From: Lachnospiraceae bacterium
Lineage (GTDB): Bacteria > Bacillota > Clostridia > Lachnospirales > Lachnospiraceae
Assembly (NCBI GenBank): GCA_024691125.1
Contig: JAILNV010000016.1
Coordinates: forward strand, 62,001-126,000
Direction: 5' to 3'
Length of the DNA stretch: 64,000 nucleotides
Part shown: positions 44,958 to 54,314 of the stretch, one piece after another
Layout: every line of letters begins with the position of its first letter
Position numbering within the stretch: the first letter of the stretch is position 1
Made by a program: the position numbers and the translations under genes
The notes under the pieces: model-generated
What the model saw: the letters and a program-made list of their open reading frames with translations, nothing else
Databases searched by the model: none
Told to the model about the DNA's origin: nothing

Positions 44958-46481
44958 CTATATTATATATGAATTATTAAGAAACATGGCTTCTTTCAGA
45001 TGTTCTCTCTCTATTTCATCCGAACCCGCAATATCAGCTATGGTCCTTGCCACCTTTAGTATCTTATTATATGACCTTGCCGATATATCCAGCCTTTCCA
45101 GAGCATCCATGAACCACTTTCTGATGTCATCCGACATTCTGCAGAACCTGCCCGTTTCCTCGGCTCCCATCTGGGAATTAAACAGGATCCCGCTTCCTTC
45201 AAACCTTATCTTCTGCCGTTCATGAGCCTCCATAACCCTCTTTCTTACATCCGCAGACGACTCCGAGAGTGCATCATCCAGCATGCACTCATAAGACAGC
45301 CTTTCGACATCAACACATATATCCATTCTGTCAAGAAGCGGTCTGCTTAGTCTGTTAAGATATCTTTTCCTCTGCGGTTCCGTGCAGGTGCATTTCGAAA
45401 GATCAGGATATGCCCCGCATGGGCACGGGTTCATTGCCCCAACAAGCATGAAATCGGCCGGAAATACATAGGTTCCCTGATTCCGCGCCACAGTAATGCT
45501 CCTGTCCTCAAGCGGCTGACGCAGCACCTCGAGGGTATATCGTGAGAATTCCGCCATCTCGTCAAGGAACAGAACGCCGCGGTGCGCCAGTGAAATATTT
45601 CCAGGTCTCGGATACACTCCTCCTCCCGTCATCGCAACATCCGTCACCGTATGATGCGGGCTTACAAAAGGCCGCTCCCTCATAAGGCGCTTAGAACTCT
45701 TGAGTAATCCGGCCACAGAGTATATACTCGACACCTCAAGCGCTTCCTCCTTGGTAAGCGGCGGAAGTATAGTCGGGATGCATTTGGCTAACATTGATTT
45801 ACCGGCTCCCGGCGCTCCCACCATAAGCATGTTATGCATTCCGCTTGCCGCGATCTCAAGACCTCTTCGTGCGACCTTCTGCCCCTTTACATACTTAAGG
45901 TCGCAGGCGTTATATGATGTTTCCTCATCCGATCCGCTTCTTACACCTTTGTAAGGTTCTATTTCATATTCTCCGTTAAGATATAGAGCGATCTCCCTGA
46001 TATCGTGGACTCCGATTATCTCAACATCATCGGCCATCGCCCCTTCATCCCGGTTCTCATAGGGTATTATGCATCTTTTTATTCCCATGCTCCTTGCCTT
46101 TATGACCATTGGAAGTATTCCGTTTATTCCTGTTACATCTCCGTTAAGCATAAGCTCGCCAAGTATGATCGTATCCCCCGGAATTTCCTGCCTTATCTCA
46201 CCCATGGCAGACAATATCGCTACAGCCATCGGCAGGTCATACCCCGTCCCCTGTTTCCTGATATTTCCCGGTGAAAGATTGACAGTGATGCGTTTAACCG
46301 GAAATGTGAAGCCCTTATTCTTTAATGCTGTCCTGACCCTTTCTCTTGCTTCTCTTACTTCGCCGGATAAATAACCGACGAGCTCAAACATAGGCATACC
46401 ATCGGAAATGTCAGCCTCTACCTTAACGCAGAAGCCTTCTATTCCGTGGATGCCGAATGACAATACGCTGCTAAGCATCAT
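44958..46481 (-). CDS. YifB/ComM family Mg-chelatase-like AAA ATPase
   Basis: 507 residues: N-terminal Lon-protease-like S5 fold domain, central AAA+ module with Walker A GAPGAGKSMLAKCIPTIL and GVLFLDEMAEF, and a C-terminal Mg-chelatase domain; NPCPCGAYPDLSKCTC is the family's Cys motif. ComM drives branch migration during transformation in Gram-negatives; in Firmicutes the role is less clear. The ATG at 46478 has better spacing from GGAGG than 46481, giving an MLSSVLSFG start. Confidence 0.93.
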   Translation of the reverse strand: MMLSSVLSFGIHGIEGFCVKVEADISDGMPMFELVGYLSGEVREARERVRTALKNKGFTFPVKRITVNLSPGNIRKQGTGYDLPMAVAILSAMGEIRQEIPGDTIILGELMLNGDVTGINGILPMVIKARSMGIKRCIIPYENRDEGAMADDVEIIGVHDIREIALYLNGEYEIEPYKGVRSGSDEETSYNACDLKYVKGQKVARRGLEIAASGMHNMLMVGAPGAGKSMLAKCIPTILPPLTKEEALEVSSIYSVAGLLKSSKRLMRERPFVSPHHTVTDVAMTGGGVYPRPGNISLAHRGVLFLDEMAEFSRYTLEVLRQPLEDRSITVARNQGTYVFPADFMLVGAMNPCPCGAYPDLSKCTCTEPQRKRYLNRLSRPLLDRMDICVDVERLSYECMLDDALSESSADVRKRVMEAHERQKIRFEGSGILFNSQMGAEETGRFCRMSDDIRKWFMDALERLDISARSYNKILKVARTIADIAGSDEIEREHLKEAMFLNNSYII

Positions 46482-46498
46482 CCCTCCATATTCTTCTC

Positions 46499-46527
46499 AT
46501 AATATGAGATTTCGATAATAGATGTAA
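46499..46527 (-). promoter_or_regulatory. Sigma-A-type promoter for yifB-dprA
   Basis: TTACAT (46522-46527), 17-bp spacer, TATTAT (46499-46504) on the minus strand. The -35 box overlaps the GTAAC palindrome at 46524-46553. Confidence 0.45.
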
Positions 46528-46553
46528 CCCTTCAATACAGCATGAACAGTTAC
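46524..46553. repeat. GTAAC...GTTAC palindrome, related to the dispersed TAACTATTCA repeat
   Basis: GTAACCCTTCA and TGAACAGTTAC form an imperfect 11-bp inverted repeat around ATACAGCA. The arms resemble the TAACTATTCA element seen in three other intergenic regions of this window. Confidence 0.45.
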
Positions 46554-46681
46554 TGTTAATTTACTGATTGGGAATAAAATATAAAGACATGAACTATCTT
46601 TCCCACTCCCTTCAGGGGAGCTTCATGATCAGTTCGATCCCGTGAATTATATGTGCTCTGAGATTATATTATAAATATGGG

Positions 46682-46715
46682 AAAAAGTAAAGGGGACGAA
46701 ATCTCTTTCGTCCCC
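46682..46715 (-). terminator. Rho-independent terminator after the EAL-domain gene
   Basis: Minus-strand GGGGACGAAA-GAGA-TTTCGTCCCC followed by TTTACTTTTT, 10 nt after the stop codon. Confidence 0.88.
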
Positions 46716-46725
46716 CGGTCCGGAA

Positions 46726-49700
46726 TCATCCGGCGTAATAATCTTCAAGAAAGCTCTCAAACTGAGGTATGGGTATCGGCCTTGAGTAATAATAGCCCTG
46801 TGCTATATCGCAGTCGATCGAATCCAGGAAATCAAGCTGTTCCTTGGTCTCCACTCCCTCTGCTATAACCTCAAGTCCTATCATCTTGGCCATTCTTACG
46901 GAGGATTCCACTATGATCTTGCCTCTTTCCGTCGACATTATCTCATCAAGGAAGAATCTGTCGATCTTCATGGTATCTATGGGAGCCGTACGGAGCATGT
47001 TAAGCGACGAATAACCCGATCCGAAATCATCCATCAGGATCTTGAAGCCCCTCTTCTTAAGCTCTCCCATATCCGTAAACAGCTCTGTGACATCCTCCAT
47101 AAAGAGGTTCTCCGTTATCTCCACCTCCAGATATCTGGTCTCGAATCCGTATTTCTTTACCAGATCCGTCAGCATATCCACAATGTCCGTTTCTCCGATA
47201 TGTCTCCTTGAAACATTCACCGAAATGGGAAGCATTATGCCCCTTGCCTGAAGATCCACGATGTATCTGCACGCCTCTTCCCACATGAAAATATCAAGCT
47301 TTGTAATAAAACCGTTATCCTCAAACAGTGAAAGGAAATGCGCCGGAACCAGAATTCCCTTAACCGGATGACGCCATCTTACCAAAGCCTCGGCTCCGCA
47401 TATCTTTCCTGTCTTAATATTGATCTGCGGCTGTAAGAACATCTCGAATTCGTGGTTCGAAAGTGCCTTCTCCATCTCATTCTCGATCTCTGCCTGCTCA
47501 CGCATCTTAAGCCTTATAACATCATCATATACCGCATAATTACTGAGCGCTGTGCCCTTTATCTGCTTCTTGACCGCCCTCGCCCTGTCACACATAAGCC
47601 TTGCCGGAATGTTTACATCTACAATTTTATAAATACCGTACAGAAGTGATATCTGCGTGGGCAGATCCTTATGGTTCCTCATACGTTCGCTGAGCCTCGT
47701 CATGAAATTAAGGATTTCCTGCTCACCGTCATAGCTTAGGATAATATTGAACATATCGGCCTGATATCTGCAGGCATACAGGGTCTTCGGCAATATGTCC
47801 TTGATCTGGTCGGCCATGACTTTAAGACATTTGTTACCTGCATCGATGCCGTATCTGTCGTTAATAAGCCTGAACTTATCAATATCAACGGACAGTATCG
47901 CCATATTCTTGTCTTCGTTAAGATGGACATACTGTTCCACCTTCTTATAGAACGTATCCGGCTTATACAGATCCGTAACCGAATCGAAGTCTGCACGGTA
48001 TTCCATTTCAGCTTTGATCTTCATTTCGGCGTCCACATTCTGAAATGTCGCCAGATACCTTACCGGCTTATTGTTAAGGCCGTGAAGCGGCTGGATAATT
48101 ATCGTATACCAGATGCCCACACTGTTCTTGTTATACAGTCTTATCGTCGTCTTGACTGTCTGTCTGGATCTCTTAACCTCCTCAATGAATGATGCGAAGT
48201 CCTCCTCATCATCCTCATACGGAGTCAGCATGTTTACAACAGACCATTCATCCGTCAATGCCTTCTTATCAATATTGAATATTTCATCAAACATGGGACA
48301 TAAATAATAACTGCCGTCGGCAACGTAATACTCGTATACCAGAATACCGGTCATTTCATTAACGTTCTCATGACGTTCGTTGCTGAGAGCCATATCCTTA
48401 AGGATATCACTCTTCTGCTTCATGATCTCATATTTGACCTTTGTCTCCATATTCTCAAGCCTGTGCTTAATATACTCATTTACATTAAGGAAAATTATAA
48501 GCACACGCTGAGCGCTCTGATCCTGCATGACCGCATAGAGGTTATACCATTCATATTCATTCTCGACATTCATGAGCCTTACCTCACGGCACAGCAGCGA
48601 ATCTCCGAGAAGCCTTTCCTGTCTGAGATACTTCGGATCGGTAATCTCGGTAAAGGTCCCTTTATCTTCCGAGAAGATGACATTCTCGGCAAAATATTCC
48701 CTGAGCATCTGGTAATTCTTTATCCTCTTATCCATGACACTCTTTATATTCTCTTCTTTTATCCTTATGCAGCTGTTCTTCTCAAGATCTACGTCCCATA
48801 TGATATCCTGCATTGATATCACGGCATTCTGAACCCTGATCCTGCTCTCGCTTATTTCCTCTTCCTGCTTCTTTATATTCTCTTTTACAGATGCAATAAG
48901 AAAGATACTCTTTCCGTTTCTTAAGCTTATACGCGTTGTCCTTGACTGCACCGTACATCGCATTGATGTTGAATATATCTCGGAATCGTAAGAGGATTCA
49001 CCGTCCCCCATCTGCTTTATCGGACAGTCCTGACACGGTTCGGTATAGCCCTTGTTCTGGACATAACAGAGGCCTCCCGTTTCACAGTTAAGTCTTTCGC
49101 CGAGCATCTCATTCCTGTACAGTACATGATAATTCTCATCAACAGCATATGCCCAGCTGCACATCGGATCCAGGATATTGGACACAAGCTCCATTTCCTT
49201 GGTGGTAAGGATCGGGTTTATATCCTGTTCGATACGCTCCATCTTTTCATTATAAAGCACATAATTATCCTTGCCGTTCCTCTTGGCATCCTGCAGAGCC
49301 TTACGGGCCCTGTCACACAGTAATTCCGCGCTCGCATCCTCACGTGTCATGATCGCTATGCCTATCGAAACGGTAACCACGCAGTCAAGCTCACTCCATA
49401 CATCCCTTACGGTCTGGCCGACATATGCCGCTCTCTCCTCCAGGATGGAAGTATTCCTTATTCCCTTCATGAATATGGCAAAACGGTCGGTTCCAAGACG
49501 TCCTATGATATCCGATCCCCTGAACGCCCTCTTTAATATCCTTGCTATCTCTACCAGCACGCCGTCCGCGCTGACAGAGGTATTACGCTCCTTCCACTCG
49601 TCATAATCATCTATATCAACGAGCATGATATTAGGTATGGCCTCGCTGTTCATCGTGGGCAGGTATTCATCCACGAATCTTATGAAAGCCTCGCTGTTGA

Positions 49701-50133
49701 AAACATGCGTAAGATTATCCTTGTTCTTTTCAAGCTCCTCACTGCCGCGTTTCTGCTCATCATCTATATAGGTCATGGTTCCGTACAGCACATTATCGTT
49801 AAGCTCATACTCATCCGGATTCCTGAACCTTCCCTTTAACTGATACCAGAAGAATTCCCCCGAAAAATCAAGGAATCTTATATATTCCATCTTGACCTTT
49901 CCGTCCTCCGGCGGCAACGTAAAGAATGAAATGGCTTTTCTTATGTCATCACTGTGGATCTTGCCCCTTACGCTTATATTTGCGACAAAGGATGCAATGC
50001 TGTGTGACTGCGGTATATATTTATCGATATTATCGGAGAAATTGATGACGTCTCTTTTAAGATCATATTCAAAAGCTATGATGTCGTTAAGATCCATTGC
50101 GTTCTGGAACAGATTTGCGTTAAGCTTATTCAT
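46726..50133 (-). CDS. c-di-GMP phosphodiesterase with two degenerate GGDEF domains, PAS-like regions and EAL
   Basis: 1135 residues, no membrane segment. Order: PAS-like N-terminus; GGDEF-like domain (about 140-300) whose signature is degenerate (GRLGTDRF); a PAS-like region with a Cys cluster (CYVQNKGYTEPCQDCP, about 345-365); further PAS-like segments; a second degenerate GGDEF (about 690-850, YQADMF); and a C-terminal EAL domain with intact landmarks EALVRW, NVSRRHI, EVEITENLF, DDFGSGYSS and IAEGVETKEQ. Only the EAL domain is expected to be catalytic, degrading c-di-GMP; the GGDEF domains may bind GTP or mediate dimers. Single-gene unit with its own promoter and terminator. Confidence 0.9.
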   Translation of the reverse strand: MNKLNANLFQNAMDLNDIIAFEYDLKRDVINFSDNIDKYIPQSHSIASFVANISVRGKIHSDDIRKAISFFTLPPEDGKVKMEYIRFLDFSGEFFWYQLKGRFRNPDEYELNDNVLYGTMTYIDDEQKRGSEELEKNKDNLTHVFNSEAFIRFVDEYLPTMNSEAIPNIMLVDIDDYDEWKERNTSVSADGVLVEIARILKRAFRGSDIIGRLGTDRFAIFMKGIRNTSILEERAAYVGQTVRDVWSELDCVVTVSIGIAIMTREDASAELLCDRARKALQDAKRNGKDNYVLYNEKMERIEQDINPILTTKEMELVSNILDPMCSWAYAVDENYHVLYRNEMLGERLNCETGGLCYVQNKGYTEPCQDCPIKQMGDGESSYDSEIYSTSMRCTVQSRTTRISLRNGKSIFLIASVKENIKKQEEEISESRIRVQNAVISMQDIIWDVDLEKNSCIRIKEENIKSVMDKRIKNYQMLREYFAENVIFSEDKGTFTEITDPKYLRQERLLGDSLLCREVRLMNVENEYEWYNLYAVMQDQSAQRVLIIFLNVNEYIKHRLENMETKVKYEIMKQKSDILKDMALSNERHENVNEMTGILVYEYYVADGSYYLCPMFDEIFNIDKKALTDEWSVVNMLTPYEDDEEDFASFIEEVKRSRQTVKTTIRLYNKNSVGIWYTIIIQPLHGLNNKPVRYLATFQNVDAEMKIKAEMEYRADFDSVTDLYKPDTFYKKVEQYVHLNEDKNMAILSVDIDKFRLINDRYGIDAGNKCLKVMADQIKDILPKTLYACRYQADMFNIILSYDGEQEILNFMTRLSERMRNHKDLPTQISLLYGIYKIVDVNIPARLMCDRARAVKKQIKGTALSNYAVYDDVIRLKMREQAEIENEMEKALSNHEFEMFLQPQINIKTGKICGAEALVRWRHPVKGILVPAHFLSLFEDNGFITKLDIFMWEEACRYIVDLQARGIMLPISVNVSRRHIGETDIVDMLTDLVKKYGFETRYLEVEITENLFMEDVTELFTDMGELKKRGFKILMDDFGSGYSSLNMLRTAPIDTMKIDRFFLDEIMSTERGKIIVESSVRMAKMIGLEVIAEGVETKEQLDFLDSIDCDIAQGYYYSRPIPIPQFESFLEDYYAG

Positions 50134-50170
50134 GGCGGCACCCCCACTTTTGTCAGTACATGATAATTAG

Positions 50171-50199
50171 ATTATAAATGATTTCAGACGTTATAACAA
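50171..50199 (-). promoter_or_regulatory. Sigma-A-type promoter for the EAL-domain gene
   Basis: TTGTTA (50194-50199), 17-bp spacer and a perfect TATAAT (50171-50176) on the minus strand, about 40 bp before the ATG. A TTGACT just upstream is an alternative -35 with poorer spacing. Confidence 0.55.
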
Positions 50200-50268
50200 C
50201 CTTTTTTACTAGTCAATTGCGGTTGCCGGAAGATGTATTTGGCATTATTTATCTGATGACATGTAGTG

Positions 50269-51573
50269 TCAGCGCGGTTGATCCGATATATCTGGCTCAA
50301 GGAAACGGGAAAATACGTAATTACCGTAATCTATGCCTTCTTCAGTCAGTCTGATACGCCCTCCGTTCCGCTCAATAAGTCCATCCACGATAAGCTTTTC
50401 AAGAACGTTTCCGAAGCTCTCATCCACTGTTCGTCCAAATCTCCGTACAAATTCATCTTCGGATATCCCACTGCTCATCCTGAGTCCGAGAAACATGAAT
50501 TCCTCCATACGATCCGATAATCCAAGCCTTAATTCCTCATCAAATCCAAGGGAAGAAACCGGGGCATTCATATATTCTTTCATTTGCGTCGTATTTCTGT
50601 ACCTGACATTATCGATAAGCGAAGATGCACCCACGCCAAGGCCCAGATAATCTGTTCCCGTCCAGTAGGAACTGTTATGTCTGCTCTCATATCCCGGGCG
50701 TGCGAAATTGGATATCTCATATCGGTGATAACCGTATTGCGCAAGACGTTCCACGGCAAAGTGATACATTTCCCTTTCCTCATCCTCGCCGGGCAGGTTC
50801 ATGCCATCTCCTGTTCCTGTCTGCTGCTTACTTCTAAGCCCGTATTCTGCAATATTCTGTTCTTCTGCCTTATAACTCCCTTTATTATACCCTCTGTCTC
50901 CTCCGGCTTCGTCCCCGTTATCCTGATTCACTGCATATTTCTCATAGAATGGTGTACCTTCCTCCAGTATAAGGCTGTAGGCCGAAATATGCTCAGGCGT
51001 CGTATTCAGTCCCGCGACCGTATCTATGGTGCGTCGCAGTGATTCCATGGTCTGATAAGGTATTGCTGTCATGATATCCACATTTATATTGTCAAAGCCT
51101 GCCTCTCTTGCCGCATGATAAGTCTTCTCGAAATCACTGTAGCTGTGTATCCGCCCGAGTGCCTTAAGCTCCTTATCATCTGCCGACTGCAGACCGATAC
51201 TCAGTCTGTTTATCCCGGCTTCCCTGTATACGGCAAGCTTTTCCTCCGTAACGGTCCCCGGATTAACCTCTATGGTTATCTCAGGAGCATCTGTAAGGTC
51301 TCTGTATCCGAATACCTCTTCAACAGTTTCAAGTATGTTTTTTATATATGCAGGTTCTATGACGCTCGGGGTGCCGCCTCCTATATAGATCGTCCTGACC
51401 TCATATTCCCCTGCACTAAAGCCAAACTTCGTTTCACAGCCTCTTATCTCATTTATCAGTGCTTCAATATATCTTCTATGCATATCAGGTCCTGCGGGCA
51501 TGGACTGGAAGTCACAATATCCGCATTTCTTCACGCAGAAAGGTATGTGTATGTATATTCCAAGTGCTTTCAT
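50269..51573 (-). CDS. hemW: HemW-type radical SAM heme chaperone
   Basis: 434 residues. Radical SAM cluster motif CVKKCGYCDF (C13, C17, C20), GGGTPSV, and a HemN-type C-terminal domain ending in LTEEGIDYGNYVFSRF. HemW proteins bind and deliver heme and are often annotated coproporphyrinogen oxidase, but they lack the HemN N-terminal extension. An insert of about 50 hydrophilic residues (about 197-250, with NQDNGDEAGGDRG) interrupts the usual spacing between the SAYSLILEEGTPF motif and the MYHFAVERL helix. Divergent from umuC. Confidence 0.88.
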   Translation of the reverse strand: MKALGIYIHIPFCVKKCGYCDFQSMPAGPDMHRRYIEALINEIRGCETKFGFSAGEYEVRTIYIGGGTPSVIEPAYIKNILETVEEVFGYRDLTDAPEITIEVNPGTVTEEKLAVYREAGINRLSIGLQSADDKELKALGRIHSYSDFEKTYHAAREAGFDNINVDIMTAIPYQTMESLRRTIDTVAGLNTTPEHISAYSLILEEGTPFYEKYAVNQDNGDEAGGDRGYNKGSYKAEEQNIAEYGLRSKQQTGTGDGMNLPGEDEEREMYHFAVERLAQYGYHRYEISNFARPGYESRHNSSYWTGTDYLGLGVGASSLIDNVRYRNTTQMKEYMNAPVSSLGFDEELRLGLSDRMEEFMFLGLRMSSGISEDEFVRRFGRTVDESFGNVLEKLIVDGLIERNGGRIRLTEEGIDYGNYVFSRFLEPDISDQPR

Positions 51574-51596
51574 ATAATCTCCCGGGTGTTATGCTT

Positions 51597-51625
51597 AATA
51601 TATGTGCTGTTCTGAATAGTTACAT
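51597..51625 (+). repeat. 29-bp dispersed repeat, copy in the hemW leader
   Basis: AATATATGTGCTGTTCTGAA continuing TAGTTACAT; identical over 29 bases to the reverse complement of 60302-60330. It lies between the hemW -10 box and ATG. Confidence 0.85.
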
Positions 51626-51629
51626 TATA
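51624..51629 (-). promoter_or_regulatory. Extended -10 box for hemW
   Basis: TGTGA-TATAAT on the minus strand; no convincing -35 at 16-18 bp. Divergent from the umuC promoter. Confidence 0.4.
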
Positions 51630-51687
51630 TCACAGAATACCGTATTTCCGATGAAATTCACATTTCTGTATGTTATGAACAAACCTC

Positions 51688-51716
51688 TTGAAAACATCCG
51701 TTCGATTACATATAAT
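51688..51716 (+). promoter_or_regulatory. Sigma-A promoter of the umuC-type gene with LexA-like box
   Basis: TTGAAA (51688-51693), 17-bp spacer, TATAAT (51711-51716). The predicted +1, seven bases after the -10, coincides with the A of the ATG at 51723. The spacer region AAAACATCCGTTCG (51691-51704) matches 11 of 14 positions of the Gram-positive LexA/DinR consensus CGAACRNRYGTTYG. Confidence 0.6.
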
Positions 51717-51722
51717 TATCTT

Positions 51723-53252
51723 ATGAGTGATACAGAACGTTCCTACATTGCAATCGATCTTAAATCCTTCTACGCCTCTGTTGAATGCGCCGACATAGGG
51801 CGCGATCCGCTTACCACGAACCTTGTGGTCGCAGATGTCAGCAGGACAGAGAAGACCATCTGCCTTGCCGTCTCCCCTTCTCTTAAAGCTTACGGAATCC
51901 CGGGACGGGCAAGGCTGTTTGAAGTTGTAAGCGCAGTTAAGAAGGTTAATGCAGACCGAAGAAAGAAGCTTGGCGGACATGATTTTTCAGGAAGCTCGGA
52001 TGACTCGCTCGCTCTTGCCTCAGATCCTTCACTCGAATTATCATATATAGCCGCCAGGCCCAGAATGTCACGCTATATGGAGGTCAGTTCGAAGATATAC
52101 AATATATATCTTAAATATATTGCGCCTGAGGATATCCATGTATACTCGGTCGATGAAGTATTTATGGATGTCACAGACTATCTTAAGACCTATGAAATGA
52201 CGCCCCATGAGCTTGCAGTCACGATGATAAGGGATGTAATGACGGAAACGGGGATAACAGCAACCGCCGGAATAGGAACCAATCTCTATCTATGCAAGAT
52301 CGCCATGGACATAGTAGCCAAGCATGTCCCGGCTGACAAAGACGGAGTCAGGATAGCCGAGCTTGATGAGAGCAGTTACCGCAGACAGCTGTGGGGTCAC
52401 ACACCCTTAACGGATTTCTGGCGCGTCGGCAAAGGGATTGCCAGGAAGCTTGAGCAGAACGGAATGTATACAATGGGTGATGTTGCGGCCTGCTCGGTGG
52501 GCGGAGCGCGTGAATACCATAATGAAGAACTTCTATACAGGCTTTTCGGCGTTAATGCGGAACTCCTTATAGACCATGCCTGGGGTTATGAGCCCTGTCT
52601 TATAGCCGATATCAAGGCTTATAAACCGGAATCGAACTCCCTTGGACACGGTCAGGTGCTGAAGGAGCCATACACTGCGGAAAAAGGCCGGCTTATCGTA
52701 TGGGAAATGACTGATGTATTGGTTCTAGAGCTTGTAAGCAAGTCACTCATGACGGATCAGATAGTTCTGACAATAGGATATGATATAGAGAATCTGAAGG
52801 ATCCGTCAAGAGCCGGTAAATACTCGGGAGAAGTGCATATCGATTATTACGGGCGCGAGGTACCGAAGCATGCTCACGGAACCGCCAATCTGAAGAAATA
52901 TTCATCATCCACTCAGGATATACTCGAAGCCGTGATGGAGCTTTACGACCGCATAATAGACAGGAACCTCCTTATAAGACGGGTAAATGTAACCGCAAAT
53001 AACGTGATAAGCGAGCGTGAAGCCTCCGGACAGTTAAAATATGAGCAGCTTGACCTGTTCACTGACTACAATACCCTGATCGAGCAGGAACGCAGGGAAG
53101 AAGAACGTCTTAAAAAAGAAAAGAGCATTCAGCATGCTCTTATTGATATCAAGAATAAATATGGCAAGAACGCTATACTTAAGGGAAGTAACTTTGTCGA
53201 CGGAGCCATGACAAGAGAACGAAACAGCCAGATAGGAGGTCATAAAGCATAA
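51723..53252 (+). CDS. Y-family DNA polymerase (UmuC-type, translesion)
   Basis: About 509 residues. Palm motifs [14 protein letters not shown] and [12 protein letters not shown] carry the metal-binding acidic residues; [15 protein letters not shown] and [17 protein letters not shown] fit the thumb/fingers and helix-hairpin-helix region, with a little-finger domain to about 430 and a charged tail. Gram-positive UmuC proteins copy damaged DNA during the SOS response. The ORF track starts far upstream; the ATG at 51723 gives the family N-terminus [13 protein letters not shown], but no ribosome binding site precedes it, consistent with a leaderless message. Upstream in-frame ATGs (51651, 51675) would overlap the promoter. 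Confidence 0.9.
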   Translation: MSDTERSYIAIDLKSFYASVECADIGRDPLTTNLVVADVSRTEKTICLAVSPSLKAYGIPGRARLFEVVSAVKKVNADRRKKLGGHDFSGSSDDSLALASDPSLELSYIAARPRMSRYMEVSSKIYNIYLKYIAPEDIHVYSVDEVFMDVTDYLKTYEMTPHELAVTMIRDVMTETGITATAGIGTNLYLCKIAMDIVAKHVPADKDGVRIAELDESSYRRQLWGHTPLTDFWRVGKGIARKLEQNGMYTMGDVAACSVGGAREYHNEELLYRLFGVNAELLIDHAWGYEPCLIADIKAYKPESNSLGHGQVLKEPYTAEKGRLIVWEMTDVLVLELVSKSLMTDQIVLTIGYDIENLKDPSRAGKYSGEVHIDYYGREVPKHAHGTANLKKYSSSTQDILEAVMELYDRIIDRNLLIRRVNVTANNVISEREASGQLKYEQLDLFTDYNTLIEQERREEERLKKEKSIQHALIDIKNKYGKNAILKGSNFVDGAMTRERNSQIGGHKA

Positions 53253-53254
53253 CC

Positions 53255-53467
53255 ATGAGCGAAACCGGAAAATACGACGATATCATAAATCTACCGCACC
53301 ATGTTTCAGTGACACATCCTCCCATGTCACGGGCTAACCGTGCTGCCCAGTTCTCTCCTTTTGCTGCCCTTACCGGTCTTGATGATGCCATGGACGAGAC
53401 TGCCGTCGGAAGGATCGAATCCATCGCAGCATCTGAGCAGGGTGAGGAATTTATCGAAGCACCCTGA
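53255..53467 (+). CDS. YolD-like small protein, apparently C-terminally truncated
   Basis: 70 residues. Residues about 8-45 ([20 protein letters not shown], then [12 protein letters not shown]) match the conserved opening of YolD-like proteins that follow UmuC polymerases in Gram-positive bacteria. Family members are usually well over 100 residues; here the conserved part stops near DDAMDET and an unrelated-looking tail of about 20 residues follows. It starts right after the polymerase stop. Either a short natural variant or a remnant after a frameshift or deletion. Confidence 0.65.
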   Translation: MSETGKYDDIINLPHHVSVTHPPMSRANRAAQFSPFAALTGLDDAMDETAVGRIESIAASEQGEEFIEAP

Positions 53468-53512
53468 CTATAGTAAACGAATTTATTTCGTCCACCATAA
53501 GTGCCTGTCACT

Positions 53513-54295
53513 TCATCCAAGTGCTACATCCAATGCCATCATAAGCGTGAATCCTGCTGCGAACATGATAACTCCTATATTGGAATGCTCGCCCTCAGAC
53601 ATTTCAGGTATCAGCTCTTCCACTACCACATACATCATCGCACCTGCCGCGAAGCTTAACAGATACGGCAACGCCGGTATGATAAGGCCTGCCGCCATTA
53701 TAGTAATTACCGAAGCTATCGGCTCCACGGCTCCCGACAGCACCCCATCGGCGAATGCCTTTGCCTTACTCTTACCCTCTGCACACAGAGGCAGGGATAT
53801 TATAGCTCCTTCAGGGAAATTCTGGATCGCTATACCGAGTGCCAGAGCCAGTGCCCCTCCTGCGGTTATCATTGTATTGTTTGACATAAAGCCTGCATAT
53901 ACCACACCGACAGCCATTCCTTCGGGAATATTGTGAAGAGTAACGGCAAGAACCATCATGGTCGTTTTTTTAAGCTTGGATTTGGGACCCTCGGCTTTAT
54001 CGGAATTCATATGCAGATGTGGTATCAAAGTATCAAGCATAAGCAGGAAAAGTATTCCCAGCCAGAATCCGATTCCGGCTGGCAGAAAAGACAGCTTCCC
54101 AAGCGGCTCTGACTGCTCCATTGCAGGTATGATAAGGCTCCAGATCGAAGCCGCCACCATCACACCGCCGGCAAAGCCGGTCAGGGCCCTCCTTACCAGG
54201 TCATTAAGCTGCCTCTTCATAAAGAAGACGCAGCCCGAACCAAGTGCCGTCCCAAAGAAAGGGATTATTATTCCCAGCAAGGTGTTAAAAGTCAT
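53513..54295 (-). CDS. ZIP family divalent metal transporter (GufA/ZupT-like)
   Basis: 260 residues with about eight membrane helices. The ZIP metal-site signatures are present in helix 4 (LHNIPEGMAVGVVY) and helix 5 (IQNFPEGAIISLPL). The loop between helices 3 and 4 is short and His-containing (DTLIPHLHMNSDKAEG). ZIP proteins import Zn, Fe or Mn into the cytoplasm. As last gene of the feo operon it may import ferrous iron or a metal needed under iron limitation; the metal is not determined by sequence. Confidence 0.9.
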   Translation of the reverse strand: MTFNTLLGIIIPFFGTALGSGCVFFMKRQLNDLVRRALTGFAGGVMVAASIWSLIIPAMEQSEPLGKLSFLPAGIGFWLGILFLLMLDTLIPHLHMNSDKAEGPKSKLKKTTMMVLAVTLHNIPEGMAVGVVYAGFMSNNTMITAGGALALALGIAIQNFPEGAIISLPLCAEGKSKAKAFADGVLSGAVEPIASVITIMAAGLIIPALPYLLSFAAGAMMYVVVEELIPEMSEGEHSNIGVIMFAAGFTLMMALDVALG

Positions 54296-54314
54296 ATATT
54301 ATCCTGCCTATTTA

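Noticed and set aside
50269-51573. Naming the gene oxygen-independent coproporphyrinogen oxidase HemN
   Set aside because: The CxxxCxxC context without the HemN N-terminal extension and the absence of other heme genes fit HemW better.
51459-51722. N-terminal extension of the UmuC-type protein in the ORF track
   Set aside because: The extension runs antisense through the hemW start and the divergent promoters, and the conserved polymerase begins at 51723.
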